A stretch of 59,318 nucleotides of DNA from Bacteroidota bacterium (GCA_017860345.1 JAFNAV010000020.1:1-59318), one strand, 5' to 3'; positions 27,639-36,864 are shown, numbered from the stretch's first letter. The notes: generated by a model not told the origin, from the sequence alone. Translations and numbers: made by a program.

Positions 27639-29798
27639 ATGAAAATCTATCAATCAAATGAAATTAAGAACATCTCTATCTTGGGAAGTTCAGGCTCGGG
27701 AAAAACCACTCTTGTGGAGTCGATGCTCTACGAGAGTGGTATTATAAAACGAAGGGGATCGGTCGATGCACAAAACACAGTGTCGGACTATTTCCCCGTA
27801 GAAAAAGAATACGGTTATTCGGTGTTTTCTACTATCATTCAAACCGAGTGGCTCGACAAAAAACTTAACTTTATTGACTGCCCCGGTTCCGACGATTTTA
27901 TAGGCGGTGTTGTAACTTCTCTTTCGGTTACCGATACAGCTCTTATTCTTCTGAACGCTCAGTACGGCGTTGAAGTCGGCACCAATAACCACTTCCGATA
28001 TACCGAAAAACTTAAGAAACCAGTAATTTTTGTCGTAAATCAGTTGGATCATGATAAGGCCGATTTTGACCGCACGCTGGAACAGCTCCACGAAAACTTC
28101 GGAAACAAAGTAGTGCAGATACAATATCCTGTAAACGTAGGCGCACAGTTTAACGCTGTGGTAGATGTGCTTAAAATGAAAATGTATCGATGGAAGCCCG
28201 AAGGTGGAGTCCCCGAAGTACTTGATATACCTGCCGACCAGATAGAAAAGGCTCAGGAATTGCACAATACCCTGGTAGAAGCTGCCGCCGAACACGATGA
28301 AGCACTGATGGAAAAATTCTTTGATCAGGGCTCGCTCGAAGAGGAAGAAATGCGCGTAGGAATACGCAAGGGTTTATTGCATCGCGATATGTATCCGGTG
28401 TTTTGCGTAAGCGCGGGCAGAGATATGTGCGTACGCCGCCTGATGGAATTTGTTGGTAATGTAACTCCCAGTGTGAGTATGACCGAAAAACCGCTTACAA
28501 AAGACGGTAAAGAAGTGGCTGCCGAGGCCAGCGGACCTGCCAGTATTTATGTGTTTAAAACAAGTGTGGAACCGCACATAGGTGAGGTGTCGTACTTTAA
28601 AGTAATGAGTGGCAAGGTGAAAGAAGGTGATGATCTGGTTAATGTCAACCGCAGTTCAAAAGAACGTCTCAGCCAGTTGTTTTTGGTAGCCGGACAAATC
28701 CGGAATAAAGTGGATGAACTGTACGCCGGAGATATTGGCGCAACGGTAAAACTAAAAGACACACGTACTGGAAATACCCTGAATGTAAAAGGTTGCGAGT
28801 ATGAGTTTAAGGCCATTCAGTATCCCGAGCCCAAATACCGCAGAGCCATCAGAGCAGTCAATGAGTCTGACGAAGAAAAGCTGAGCGAAGTACTTACCCG
28901 GATGCACGAAGAAGATCCTACCTGGATTATTGAGCAATCCAAAGAGCTAAAGCAAACGATTCTTTACGGTCAGGGCGAGTTCCACCTCCGTACGCTGAAA
29001 TGGCGGGTAGAGCATAACGATAAAATCCCTATTGAATATAAAGAACCCAAAATACCATACCGCGAAACCATTACCAAAAGTGCCCGTGCCGACTATCGTC
29101 ACAAAAAGCAATCGGGAGGTGCCGGACAGTTTGGCGAGGTACATCTGATTGTAGAGCCTTACTACGAAGGTATGCCTACACCGGATACGTTCCGCTTTGG
29201 AGGTCAGGAATTTAAAATCAGTGTACGCGATACGCAGGAAATTAACCTCGACTGGGGTGGCAAACTGGTACTTATCAACAGTATAGTAGGCGGTGCCATC
29301 GATGCGCGTTTTGTGCCTGCCATACTCAAGGGGCTGATGGATAGGATAGAACAGGGACCGCTTACCGGCTCCTATGCCCGCGACGTAAGGGTAATAGTAT
29401 ACGATGGAAAAATGCACCCGGTAGATTCCAACGAAATATCGTTCCGTTTGGCCGGCCGTAATGCTTTTGCGCAGGCATTTAAAGAAGCCGGGCCTAAGTT
29501 GCTGGAACCCGTTTACGATGTAATCGTTCAAGTGCCGTCAGACAAAATGGGCGATGTAATGAGCGACCTTCAGGGACGACGAGCCATTATCATGGGCATG
29601 GAGAGCGAAAAGGGCTACGAAAAGCTTACTGCCAAAGTTCCTCTCAAAGAGTTAGGTAGCTATTCCACCACGCTGAGCTCACTTACCGGTGGCAGAGCTT
29701 CGTTTAGCATGAAGTTTGCAAACTACGAACTTGTGCCGGCCGATATTCAGGATAAGTTGCTAAAAGAATACGAAGCAACTAAAAAAGAAGAAGACTAA
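27639..29798 (+). CDS. fusA2: Elongation factor G paralogue EF-G2 with degenerate GTPase centre
   Basis: A 719-residue EF-G-like translocase with the full domain order: G domain, domain II (PASIYVFKTSVEPHIGE), domain III (LYGQGEFHLRTLKWRV), domain IV (GGAGQFGEVHLIVEP) and domain V (GDVMSDLQGRRAIIMGM). The P-loop GSSGSGKT (16-23) is intact, but switch II reads DCPGSDDF (80-87) instead of DTPGHVDF, so the catalytic His is Ser, and the switch I RGIT block is missing (EKEYGYSV). The base-recognition motif is NQLD. These match the Bacteroides EF-G2 described as supporting translation without GTP hydrolysis during carbon limitation. The gene stands alone with a terminator. Confidence 0.88.
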   Translation: MKIYQSNEIKNISILGSSGSGKTTLVESMLYESGIIKRRGSVDAQNTVSDYFPVEKEYGYSVFSTIIQTEWLDKKLNFIDCPGSDDFIGGVVTSLSVTDTALILLNAQYGVEVGTNNHFRYTEKLKKPVIFVVNQLDHDKADFDRTLEQLHENFGNKVVQIQYPVNVGAQFNAVVDVLKMKMYRWKPEGGVPEVLDIPADQIEKAQELHNTLVEAAAEHDEALMEKFFDQGSLEEEEMRVGIRKGLLHRDMYPVFCVSAGRDMCVRRLMEFVGNVTPSVSMTEKPLTKDGKEVAAEASGPASIYVFKTSVEPHIGEVSYFKVMSGKVKEGDDLVNVNRSSKERLSQLFLVAGQIRNKVDELYAGDIGATVKLKDTRTGNTLNVKGCEYEFKAIQYPEPKYRRAIRAVNESDEEKLSEVLTRMHEEDPTWIIEQSKELKQTILYGQGEFHLRTLKWRVEHNDKIPIEYKEPKIPYRETITKSARADYRHKKQSGGAGQFGEVHLIVEPYYEGMPTPDTFRFGGQEFKISVRDTQEINLDWGGKLVLINSIVGGAIDARFVPAILKGLMDRIEQGPLTGSYARDVRVIVYDGKMHPVDSNEISFRLAGRNAFAQAFKEAGPKLLEPVYDVIVQVPSDKMGDVMSDLQGRRAIIMGMESEKGYEKLTAKVPLKELGSYSTTLSSLTGGRASFSMKFANYELVPADIQDKLLKEYEATKKEED

Positions 29799-29825
29799 CC
29801 TTTTTTGCAATTTCAAAATCAAGGT

Positions 29826-29867
29826 AAAAAACGGCTGTCTGCTTTATGCAGGCGCCGTTTTTTTTTG
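29826..29867 (+). terminator. Rho-independent terminator after EF-G2
   Basis: Stem AAAACGGC... / GCCGTTTT with an inner CTGC/GCAG extension, followed by nine T. Confidence 0.85.
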
Positions 29868-29889
29868 ATGGGAAGCTACATCTACTTAA

Positions 29890-29922
29890 AGGCTCCTCCA
29901 ACCTCCCGTAGGGGAGGCCTTC
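29890..29922. repeat. Dispersed C/G-run palindromic repeat, copy 4
   Basis: AGGCTCCTCCAACCTCCCGT followed by AGGGGAGGCC; the same family and orientation as copy 1 at 7491. The rest of the gap to 30151 shows no gene or clear signal. Confidence 0.6.
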
Positions 29923-30151
29923 CGATTTATTGAGTTGATTTTGTGTTTGGTAATAGTTTTCTTAATGTGAGTAAACTTTCTCATGAGTGTTTCATATTAT
30001 AAATCATCTTTTTGAGGAAATGATTTAAAAGACTTCAAGTTGAGAGTTCTCTTTCTTTGTATATCGGACATTAACGAAAACTTTCGATATAACCAAATGA
30101 ATAACATCTTGATAAAAGAGATTAGCAAGTATTATGGTTTAGAGTTTTTAA

Positions 30152-31918
30152 TTAGTCAAATAAAGTCATTTGTTTGTCTTTCTCGGGTTGCATTTCGTCA
30201 AGAAAGGCTGCCCATTTTGAGTAGTCAACATTCAAACAGTATTTTTCGTTTAATTGGATTATTTGTTCTTCAATTTCTTGCTGAGTGATTAGTTGTGATA
30301 GTTTAAATAGGTCTAAACGCATTAATAAGTCTTTTGTGAAGACTCTTTTAGCATCAGAAAATGTAATTGACCGTAAAAAATCCTCTGTTAACTTTGAATT
30401 TAAAAGAATGATTGAATAAACGGCATATTCAATTTTATCAAATCCAATAAAATAACAAGTGTCGTCTAACATGACAGGCTTACCGTTTTGTGGTAATACA
30501 AGTGTAAAATGAAAGGTTTTATACAGGCCCGATATTGCAACTTTAAAAGGTTTAAATGAGTAGTCGCCGACACCAAAAATAGAAAATTTAGGTTTTCCGT
30601 TATATATGCTTGATTTCCTGTTCGTAAACCTATCTAAGTTATCGTTCAGATATTCATAAGTTTGAGGATACAGTTCTTTTATGAAATTTGTTTCTTGTCC
30701 TACTTTTCTTTGTGTTACAATGGTGTATTTTCGGGTTTCCCTCATCACAGTATTCTTTAAATCTGAGCTTTTTAAAAAGCCAAATACTAAATCTTCCTCA
30801 ATTTTAATATTTTGTGATAAGTTGTTGACAAAATGAGAGTTTACTCTTTCAAGTTCCATAATTGCAGTACAATCATGTTTAATTCCTTGTCGCCAAACAA
30901 ATGGACAAATATTATCAACTTGACTTGCCTCTAAGTAATTATCAATGTTTGAAACGAATTTCGAGTTTAGCCATCCAAATTTCAATTTTGACTCATTCGT
31001 ATAAAAATCAAACTCTTCACAATCAAAGCTTGGTTTTGAATTTAACTTACAAAAAAGCATTGAGGCTTCAACTGACACGTTGAACTCCTTTTTGCTATCA
31101 ATGCAGTATTTTTCAATTCTTGAAATCTGATATTTTTTTGCGTTTTGTTCAAAAACAATATTTTTTACAACAGTGTTTTTTACCAGAAGAGATAAAAAAC
31201 CGGTATGCGTTTGAAATGCGTCAAGGAGCATAATAGAGATATACTCAGCAATATCAAAATTACCTTTCCCTGTTATTGCATCTAATCCTGTTTGTTTTTT
31301 GAAGTTATTCTTCTTCGGCAGATTTGTAGAATTAAGACTTCCTAATTTGGAGTTTGTTACCCAAGGGGGATTACCGATGATTAATAATTTTTCGGTTTGA
31401 AATTGCTTTGATATTACTTGAAAATCAAAATCAAAAACGCTTGAATGGATAATTTCAATTTCAGGCTTAGGTGAGTTTGCATTAGAAAGAAAATAATCAA
31501 GTATATTAAATTTTGTTTCCCAAACGTATGGCTTATAAATTTCTATCCCAAAAATCGCCTTAATATTTTTGAAGTTTTTGAGTGATGCAATTATAAAGTT
31601 TCCTTTTCCACATGTTGGTTCAATAACTAATTCAGGGGAAATTCCCTTACACGATAATTGCAACGTAACTTTATTTGCCAATATTGAATTTGTTTGAAAA
31701 TCCCCATATTCTTCTCTGTCAGGCTCTTCTACAATATCATTGTTTAGAGTTGCTAATATTTGTAGCATATCACTAAAATCATCATCTTCAAAAAAATGTT
31801 TGATACCACAAGCCTCAAACATGATTTGATTTGCTAATTCAAATGACGTAAAGCTTTTAAAGTTGTCTTTGAGATATATAGACACTTGATGGGAAATATT
31901 GGTTTCAAAAACTTTCAT
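30152..31918 (-). CDS. DNA adenine-N6 methyltransferase of a restriction-modification system
   Basis: A 588-residue methyltransferase. Motif I is visible as VIEPTCGKGNFI (about 95-106, AdoMet binding) and motif IV as GNPPWV (about 181), the form used by amino-methyltransferases of the gamma (TaqI-like) order. The C-terminal half (about 300-588) should be the target recognition part. The gene follows its partner nuclease with a TAATG overlap. The module is clearly richer in A+T than the surrounding genes, which suggests transfer. The recognition sequence cannot be read from the protein. Confidence 0.85.
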   Translation of the reverse strand: MKVFETNISHQVSIYLKDNFKSFTSFELANQIMFEACGIKHFFEDDDFSDMLQILATLNNDIVEEPDREEYGDFQTNSILANKVTLQLSCKGISPELVIEPTCGKGNFIIASLKNFKNIKAIFGIEIYKPYVWETKFNILDYFLSNANSPKPEIEIIHSSVFDFDFQVISKQFQTEKLLIIGNPPWVTNSKLGSLNSTNLPKKNNFKKQTGLDAITGKGNFDIAEYISIMLLDAFQTHTGFLSLLVKNTVVKNIVFEQNAKKYQISRIEKYCIDSKKEFNVSVEASMLFCKLNSKPSFDCEEFDFYTNESKLKFGWLNSKFVSNIDNYLEASQVDNICPFVWRQGIKHDCTAIMELERVNSHFVNNLSQNIKIEEDLVFGFLKSSDLKNTVMRETRKYTIVTQRKVGQETNFIKELYPQTYEYLNDNLDRFTNRKSSIYNGKPKFSIFGVGDYSFKPFKVAISGLYKTFHFTLVLPQNGKPVMLDDTCYFIGFDKIEYAVYSIILLNSKLTEDFLRSITFSDAKRVFTKDLLMRLDLFKLSQLITQQEIEEQIIQLNEKYCLNVDYSKWAAFLDEMQPEKDKQMTLFD

Positions 31919-32592
31919 TACTTTGTAACCTTATCAATTACTTTGCTTATACCTGATACACCCTCACTTAAAGTAACTACTCTTTGATATTGTAATCTCC
32001 ATTGTAATGCGTTGGAAATTGTTAAATATCCTTGAGTTGGTGGCGATTTTAGAATTTGTTCGGCAAGAAGTTCTAAAGTAATTTCATCGGCAGGTATGTT
32101 TTTGTCATTCAGGTATGCAACAATGTCTTCTTTATTTGCTTTGTCTTTAACCATTTCACGAAGTCTAAAAGTAGTTGTGTAATCAGCAGTTCTTTCCTTT
32201 GAAATAAAAGAACAACTAATAAAATCTAAAGTAGCTGTTTTTGTTTTTGGGTCATCTACTTTTTCATAAACAAACACAAGAAGATTATAGCCTAAACCAA
32301 ATATCTTTTGTTTTGCATCTTTAAATGGACAAGAGGACTGTGGTTGTTTAATTGAAGTCACTTTGATATCAGTCATAATATTTTTTGCCGGTAAATCGAT
32401 TCCGATCGCAGAAGAACCTATCGTTGTATCGTATTTAAGATTTAATTGTTCTTGAAACTTATGTTCAATATGCGTGCCTACCGCTTTACCGTCAGTAACT
32501 CCAAAAAGAAAAGAGTTTTTAATTTTTGATTCTGCAATGCAAAATGCTTTTGCTTCTGCATTTAATTTTTCAATTGTAAGTTTTTGTTTCAT
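31918..32592 (-). CDS. Type II restriction endonuclease
   Basis: A 224-residue protein. A PD-(D/E)XK-like core can be read as an acidic residue in GTHIEHKFQEQL, then GIDLP and TDIKVTSIKQPQSSCPF (D-x-K), spacing typical of this fold. It directly precedes the methyltransferase gene. The ATG at 32592 (MKQKLTIEKL) is preferred over the one at 32616, because a TAAATTTG -7 box lies at 32614-32621. Placing the nuclease before the methylase in one operon is common, though some cells need delayed nuclease expression on entry. The exact specificity is unknown. Confidence 0.75.
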   Translation of the reverse strand: MKQKLTIEKLNAEAKAFCIAESKIKNSFLFGVTDGKAVGTHIEHKFQEQLNLKYDTTIGSSAIGIDLPAKNIMTDIKVTSIKQPQSSCPFKDAKQKIFGLGYNLLVFVYEKVDDPKTKTATLDFISCSFISKERTADYTTTFRLREMVKDKANKEDIVAYLNDKNIPADEITLELLAEQILKSPPTQGYLTISNALQWRLQYQRVVTLSEGVSGISKVIDKVTK

Positions 32593-32613
32593 TTTCTTTC
32601 TTTTAATCTTGGA

Positions 32614-32621
32614 CAAATTTA
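32614..32621 (-). promoter_or_regulatory. -7 element of the restriction-modification operon
   Basis: TAAATTTG on the minus strand, about 22 bases before the chosen start codon; a TTTG at the right distance is not evident. The rest of the interval to 32907 shows nothing I can name. Confidence 0.45.
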
Positions 32622-32907
32622 GGCAATTTTTCTTTCGTAGTTATTTAAATTTCTTTTTTTCTCATAAGCCATAGTAATAAGCTACTCTTCTCCAAAGTTT
32701 TTTGTATCCCTTTTGGAGTAAAGCTCAATGTTGTTTTCTATAATATTTTTTCACATCCCAAAAAACACCTGACTGTCTTTGGCTGGAGTTCATGGAGCGT
32801 TAAGTATGAAAAAAACTATTTCTCGAAAATGATATAACTGTCTGATTTTATGGTATGCGATGTGTTTTTGTAGCTTGAATGATAATAAACCCATGCAAAA
32901 CCCGACA

Positions 32908-32923
32908 TATTTTTGTAGTTTTG
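32908..32923 (+). promoter_or_regulatory. Tandem -7 elements of the second symporter gene
   Basis: TATTTTTG (32908-32915) and TAGTTTTG (32916-32923) both fit TAnnTTTG and lie 18-33 bases before the ATG at 32941. They rule out the upstream ATG at 32860 as the start. Confidence 0.45.
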
Positions 32924-32940
32924 TAAAAAACAGCATCCAT

Positions 32941-34242
32941 ATGACAAAATTCAAACAATGGCCTCTTTATATCAAAATTCTTCTGGGAATGGCCGCCGGA
33001 GTTGTGTTCGGATATATTTTTCTGCTTACCGGGTTAAGTGGTTTTGTAACCGATTGGGTAAAGCCTTTGGGTACGATTTTTATTAAATTATTAAAATTAA
33101 TAGCTGTACCCTTAGTTTTTGTATCGCTCATCAAGGGGGTTACAGGAATGAAAGATTTGAAACAACTCTCGGGGCTGGGATTGAAAACGCTGGCTGTGTA
33201 TATGGCTACTACGCTGTTTGCAGTGTTGCTGGGTGTAGGAATGGTTAATCTGGTACGTCCCGGCGATATGTTTCCGCAGGAAAAGGCCGAAGTTTACAAG
33301 CAACAATACCAGAGCCATGTAGAGGCCGGAATAGGCCGGGCTAATGCCATGACCGAAACCGGACCGATGGATTTTATCGTGGAAATTGTTCCTGAAAATA
33401 TTCTGGCTTCGGCATCGAACAACAGCAACATGCTGCAGGTTATTTTTGTGGCTTTACTGGCGGGGGTGGCTATGGTGGCTTTGGGCAGCAAACAGATTGC
33501 TCCTGTGCTTACGTTGATTGATGCGTTGGACAGAATTATTCTGAAAGTGGTTGATTTTGTAATGATGTTTGCGCCCGTTGGGGTTTTTGCATTGCTGGCC
33601 GGGCTTATCGTCGATTTTTCCGGCGATGCCGAAATGTTCAAGGCATTGGGTGTTTATGCCTTAACCGTGGTAGTAGCCTTGTTTGTACTGATGTTTCTAT
33701 TCTATCCATCATTGCTGAAAATATTTACGCGTTTCAACCTTAAGCGTTATTTTCAGGGTATTTTTCCAATACAGTTAGTAGCTTTTTCAACCAGTTCCAG
33801 TTCGGCTACTCTGCCTTTTACCATGGAGCAGGTGCAAAAAAAACTTGGGGTTTCTGAGGAGGTCGCTTCCTTTGTATTGCCTGTTGGTGCTACCATCAAT
33901 ATGGATGGTACAAGTTGTTATCAGGCTATTTCTATCCTTTTTATAGCTCAGATATTTGGCATTGATCTTACTTTGGCGCAGATGCTTGCTGTTGTTTTTC
34001 TTACTGTGCTGGCATCTATTGGCACACCCGGAGTGCCGGGGGCAAGTGTAGTGATGACTGTGATGGTAATGACCTCGGTAGGTATTCCTGTAGAGGGACT
34101 TGCCCTGATATTAGGGATAGACCGCCCGCTGGATATGCTCCGTACCGTTGTTAATGTTACCGGCGATAGTTTTGTGGCGGTATTGATGGAAGAAAGAGCT
34201 TCAAAAGGGAAAAAGCCTAATCTGTCAAAGGCTGATTCCTGA
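32941..34242 (+). CDS. Dicarboxylate/amino acid:cation symporter
   Basis: A 433-residue SLC1/DAACS-family transporter (glutamate, aspartate or dicarboxylates with Na+ or H+). HP1 tip FSTSSSSATLPF, segment-7 motif NMDGT at 320-324 (canonical), HP2 block ASIGTPGVPGASVVM and segment-8 DMLRTVVNVTGDS are all present. The start MTKFKQWPLYIKIL is chosen because -7 promoter boxes lie between it and the upstream ATG at 32860. It is a paralogue of the gene at 26238 but has an intact cation/substrate motif. Confidence 0.9.
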   Translation: MTKFKQWPLYIKILLGMAAGVVFGYIFLLTGLSGFVTDWVKPLGTIFIKLLKLIAVPLVFVSLIKGVTGMKDLKQLSGLGLKTLAVYMATTLFAVLLGVGMVNLVRPGDMFPQEKAEVYKQQYQSHVEAGIGRANAMTETGPMDFIVEIVPENILASASNNSNMLQVIFVALLAGVAMVALGSKQIAPVLTLIDALDRIILKVVDFVMMFAPVGVFALLAGLIVDFSGDAEMFKALGVYALTVVVALFVLMFLFYPSLLKIFTRFNLKRYFQGIFPIQLVAFSTSSSSATLPFTMEQVQKKLGVSEEVASFVLPVGATINMDGTSCYQAISILFIAQIFGIDLTLAQMLAVVFLTVLASIGTPGVPGASVVMTVMVMTSVGIPVEGLALILGIDRPLDMLRTVVNVTGDSFVAVLMEERASKGKKPNLSKADS

Positions 34243-34263
34243 TTTTTTTACAAGCACCGTTTT

Positions 34264-34776
34264 TTATAAATATTTTATGCTAATAGAGCTATGCGTCTTC
34301 AAAGATGTGAGATCAAAGCCTGTCCATAGCATTAGCCCGGGGGCTGTTCCCGGTTCAATATGGCATGGTTGGTTGGTATATATAGCCGGTAGTATGCAGC
34401 AGGCTCTTATTATTTCGGAGGCTGTATGTTTACTAAAAAAAAGCTCATGTTTCCTGAGTAACTTATTAATAACTGTCTGATCTTCTGTTCCGAAATCAAT
34501 TATACATCGGTTTGAAAAAATAGTCTCCGGGTTTTCGGATACCGAAAGGTTTACATAGGGTTGTTCCGCACAGTTTGGCAAGGCTCCTCTCAGGCTTAAA
34601 GATATAATTCCCGGGCTGATTATCCCGTTGAAGAACAAGGTTTGAGCAGTCTCACTTTGTTCGTCAGACAGGCTGATTAAACGGACAATGTGTTGATATT
34701 CATCCGTTTCTATAACGGTTTTTTTCAGAAAACTATCTGGAGAACTGTAAATCAGTTGGCTGCTTACGCGTTTCAT
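34264..34776 (-). CDS. Conserved hypothetical protein at the end of the lspA operon
   Basis: A 170-residue soluble protein without signal or membrane segments. It shows FFNGIISPGIISLSLRG and a Cys-rich patch near RACCILPAIYTNQPC. I recognise no domain. It overlaps the DUF4296 gene by 44 bases, so translation is probably coupled, and it is the last gene of the ileS-dksA-lspA-DUF4296 set. Confidence 0.6.
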   Translation of the reverse strand: MKRVSSQLIYSSPDSFLKKTVIETDEYQHIVRLISLSDEQSETAQTLFFNGIISPGIISLSLRGALPNCAEQPYVNLSVSENPETIFSNRCIIDFGTEDQTVINKLLRKHELFFSKHTASEIIRACCILPAIYTNQPCHIEPGTAPGLMLWTGFDLTSLKTHSSISIKYL

Positions 34777-35668
34777 GTTTATATAAAAGCACTTTGCTGC
34801 GGAGTCGTGTTTTTTCAGGCAGATTTCCGTTAAGTGGTTTTGTTAATTCAATGGGTGCAGGCATCAGCAGTTTTCGGATACTATCCTGAGCTATAGCGTC
34901 GTAATGGCGTATAAGCTTAATGCTATCTACAGTGGCATGTAAAGTACCTTTATAGCGTTTGCTTCCCAATAATTTTCCCGTTACAGAGTCGACCTGTTCC
35001 AGTCGGCGTGCTTTCAGGCGTATGGTGTAACGGCGCATTAAATCATCGGCATAAGCCGGGGTATATATGCTGTCGGTAATATTATTTTTGTAATGAACTC
35101 TGATAACAATGTACTTATTCTCGCTGGAATCTTTTGGCGATACTTTTTGCAGGAAACTCAGTTCGTAGGTATCGTTCCACGACAGTTCGGAATGCTTAAC
35201 ACAAAATGCCAGTTGCGTGCGTGTTGAGTCTTTTGTAAGCGCATAATTCTGTTTCAATGGCCATAGGTCGATTGTTGATTTGCGCAAGGCAGCCGAATCA
35301 ATAGGATGATATTTAAGGCTTTTCACCTCTTTTTCAAAAGCAGTCAGATTATCTATTACACTACTGTATATTCTCTCAAATCTTTTAGGCTTGCTGGTAT
35401 AATACACCAGCGATGAGTCGAACTGAGCTTTGGTGATGCCGTGTTTTTTCAATAAGGCATTGTAGTAGTACAGATTCTCTCTATCCTGCATATTACCCAT
35501 GCCTTTGGCTTCGAGGTTGCCATCGAGCTTGTGGAGGTCGGTGAGAAAACTCACCATATCGCTTTGAGACAGCACGCCTTTCGGTCTGCCGGAGCAGGCA
35601 GTGGCAATCAGAGCAATTCCGATAAGCACAGCGCCTGTTTTCAAAAGCTTATTAATCAATTTGGTCAT
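34733..35668 (-). CDS. DUF4296 lipoprotein
   Basis: A 311-residue protein with a lipoprotein signal (GIALIATAC, lipidated Cys near 25). The DUF4296 domain covers about 30-115, with SFLTDLHKLDGNLEAKG, LLKKHGITKAQFDSSL and YTSKPKRFERIYSSV. The remainder (about 150-290) is strand-rich and not recognised. Overlaps lspA by 17 bases; a lipoprotein encoded next to the lipoprotein signal peptidase is a repeated pattern in this phylum. Function unknown. Confidence 0.8.
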   Translation of the reverse strand: MTKLINKLLKTGAVLIGIALIATACSGRPKGVLSQSDMVSFLTDLHKLDGNLEAKGMGNMQDRENLYYYNALLKKHGITKAQFDSSLVYYTSKPKRFERIYSSVIDNLTAFEKEVKSLKYHPIDSAALRKSTIDLWPLKQNYALTKDSTRTQLAFCVKHSELSWNDTYELSFLQKVSPKDSSENKYIVIRVHYKNNITDSIYTPAYADDLMRRYTIRLKARRLEQVDSVTGKLLGSKRYKGTLHATVDSIKLIRHYDAIAQDSIRKLLMPAPIELTKPLNGNLPEKTRLRSKVLLYKHETRKQPTDLQFSR

Positions 35669-36257
35669 TCTTTTCTTTTTTCGATTCCAGACTTTCGTTC
35701 AGATCTTTGCGGAAAAAAATCAGGATTATCGCCACAGCTACCGATATGGCGGAATCCGCAATATTAAATACAGGGCTAAAAAAGAGTGTGCTTCCATCAT
35801 TGTTCTTAATAATGGGGAAATAAAGCATATCTACTACTTTGCCATGAAGTAAAGGTGCATATCCACCTGTTTCGGGCAGAAAATTGGCAGCCTGAAAGGT
35901 AGTGCTTTCACTGAAGAGAACGCCATAAAATACTGAGTCGAAAATATTTCCGGCGGCTCCGGCCAAAAGCAAAGCCACTGCAAGGATATAGCCGGGGCGG
36001 GCATTCTTTTTAATAAGAGTGTGGATGAAATATCCAAGTCCGGCCACAGCAACGATGCGAAAAAGCGTAAGAAAAAGTTTTCCGAAAATTTCCATGCCGA
36101 ATGCCATACCATTATTTTCGATAAAGAATATCTGAAACCAGCTGAACACATCGATGTGGTCGCCCAGCGCAAAGTTCAGCTTGATGAATATTTTGGAAGC
36201 CTGATCGATAAATAATACCAGAAAAATCAGCAGGATTGATTTAATTTTTATTGACAT
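35652..36257 (-). CDS. lspA: Lipoprotein signal peptidase (signal peptidase II)
   Basis: A 201-residue inner-membrane aspartic protease that cleaves prolipoproteins. Four membrane segments; catalytic Asp residues in AAGNIFDSV and FNIADSAI, with FIENNGMAFG between segments. Compared with the ~160 residues of the E. coli enzyme it has an extra periplasmic loop (about 115-150) common in Bacteroidetes. I use the ATG at 36257 (MSIKIKSILL), as the upstream in-frame ATG at 36305 falls in a hairpin. Encoded after the dksA-like gene. Confidence 0.92.
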   Translation of the reverse strand: MSIKIKSILLIFLVLFIDQASKIFIKLNFALGDHIDVFSWFQIFFIENNGMAFGMEIFGKLFLTLFRIVAVAGLGYFIHTLIKKNARPGYILAVALLLAGAAGNIFDSVFYGVLFSESTTFQAANFLPETGGYAPLLHGKVVDMLYFPIIKNNDGSTLFFSPVFNIADSAISVAVAIILIFFRKDLNESLESKKEKNDQID

Positions 36258-36294
36258 CGGTGCGTGGAAAGTCTTTATTGTTTTATTAAACAGT

Positions 36295-36330
36295 AAATTC
36301 GGCAACAGAATAATAACTATTGCCGAATTT
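36295..36330. terminator. Hairpin between dksA-like gene and lspA
   Basis: Perfect 11-bp stem AAATTCGGCAA / TTGCCGAATTT with a 14-base loop. It has only a weak T run on the minus strand, so it may attenuate rather than stop transcription into lspA, or stabilise the upstream message. Confidence 0.5.
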
Positions 36331-36348
36331 TATTTGTAATCGAAAAAA

Positions 36349-36726
36349 TTATCTCTTATCGTTTTTAGCCTCAATGCTTAAAGTGGCATGCGGAACAGCC
36401 CGCAGACGTTCTTTTGGAATTAGTTTGCCTGTTTCGCGACATATTCCGTAAGTTTTGTTCTCAATACGTACCAATGCAGCCTGCAGGTGTTGGATAAATT
36501 TCATCTGGCGTTGTGCCAAACGACCCGATTCTTCTTTCGAGAGCGTGGCAGCACCTTCTTCCAGAACTTTAAATGTCGGAGAAGTGTCCATTACATCGTT
36601 GCCGTCGAGGTTGGTTATACCGTTACGCAACAACTCATAGTCTTTCTGAGCTTTTTCGAGTTTTTCGAGGATAATTTGTTTGAATTCTTCCAGCTCTGCA
36701 TCTGAGTATCTTGTTTTTTCCGACAT
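36349..36726 (-). CDS. TraR/DksA family protein lacking the four-Cys zinc finger
   Basis: A 125-residue DksA-like protein: two-helix coiled coil (about 5-85) and a C-terminal globular end. The usual zinc-finger Cys set is reduced to a single Cys in YGICRETGKLIPKERLRAVP, giving a C/H-poor version frequent in Bacteroidetes. DksA binds RNA polymerase through the secondary channel and modulates rRNA and stress promoters, often with ppGpp. Placed between ileS and lspA on the same strand. Confidence 0.82.
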   Translation of the reverse strand: MSEKTRYSDAELEEFKQIILEKLEKAQKDYELLRNGITNLDGNDVMDTSPTFKVLEEGAATLSKEESGRLAQRQMKFIQHLQAALVRIENKTYGICRETGKLIPKERLRAVPHATLSIEAKNDKR

Positions 36727-36864
36727 AGCTTTATACTTTTTTAATTTGGTTGATATAAAAGTGCTTATATAATAGTATTATCCACAGCTTTTTAATAGAC
36801 TGCGAAAATAAGAAATAAGTTTCAGTCTGCCAATTATTTTTCTTATTAAATTAAACCTGAGCAT

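Noticed and set aside
30040-30288. Plus-strand open frame of 82 codons over the methylase 3' end
   Set aside because: It is antisense to the conserved methylase C-terminus and lacks any recognisable feature.
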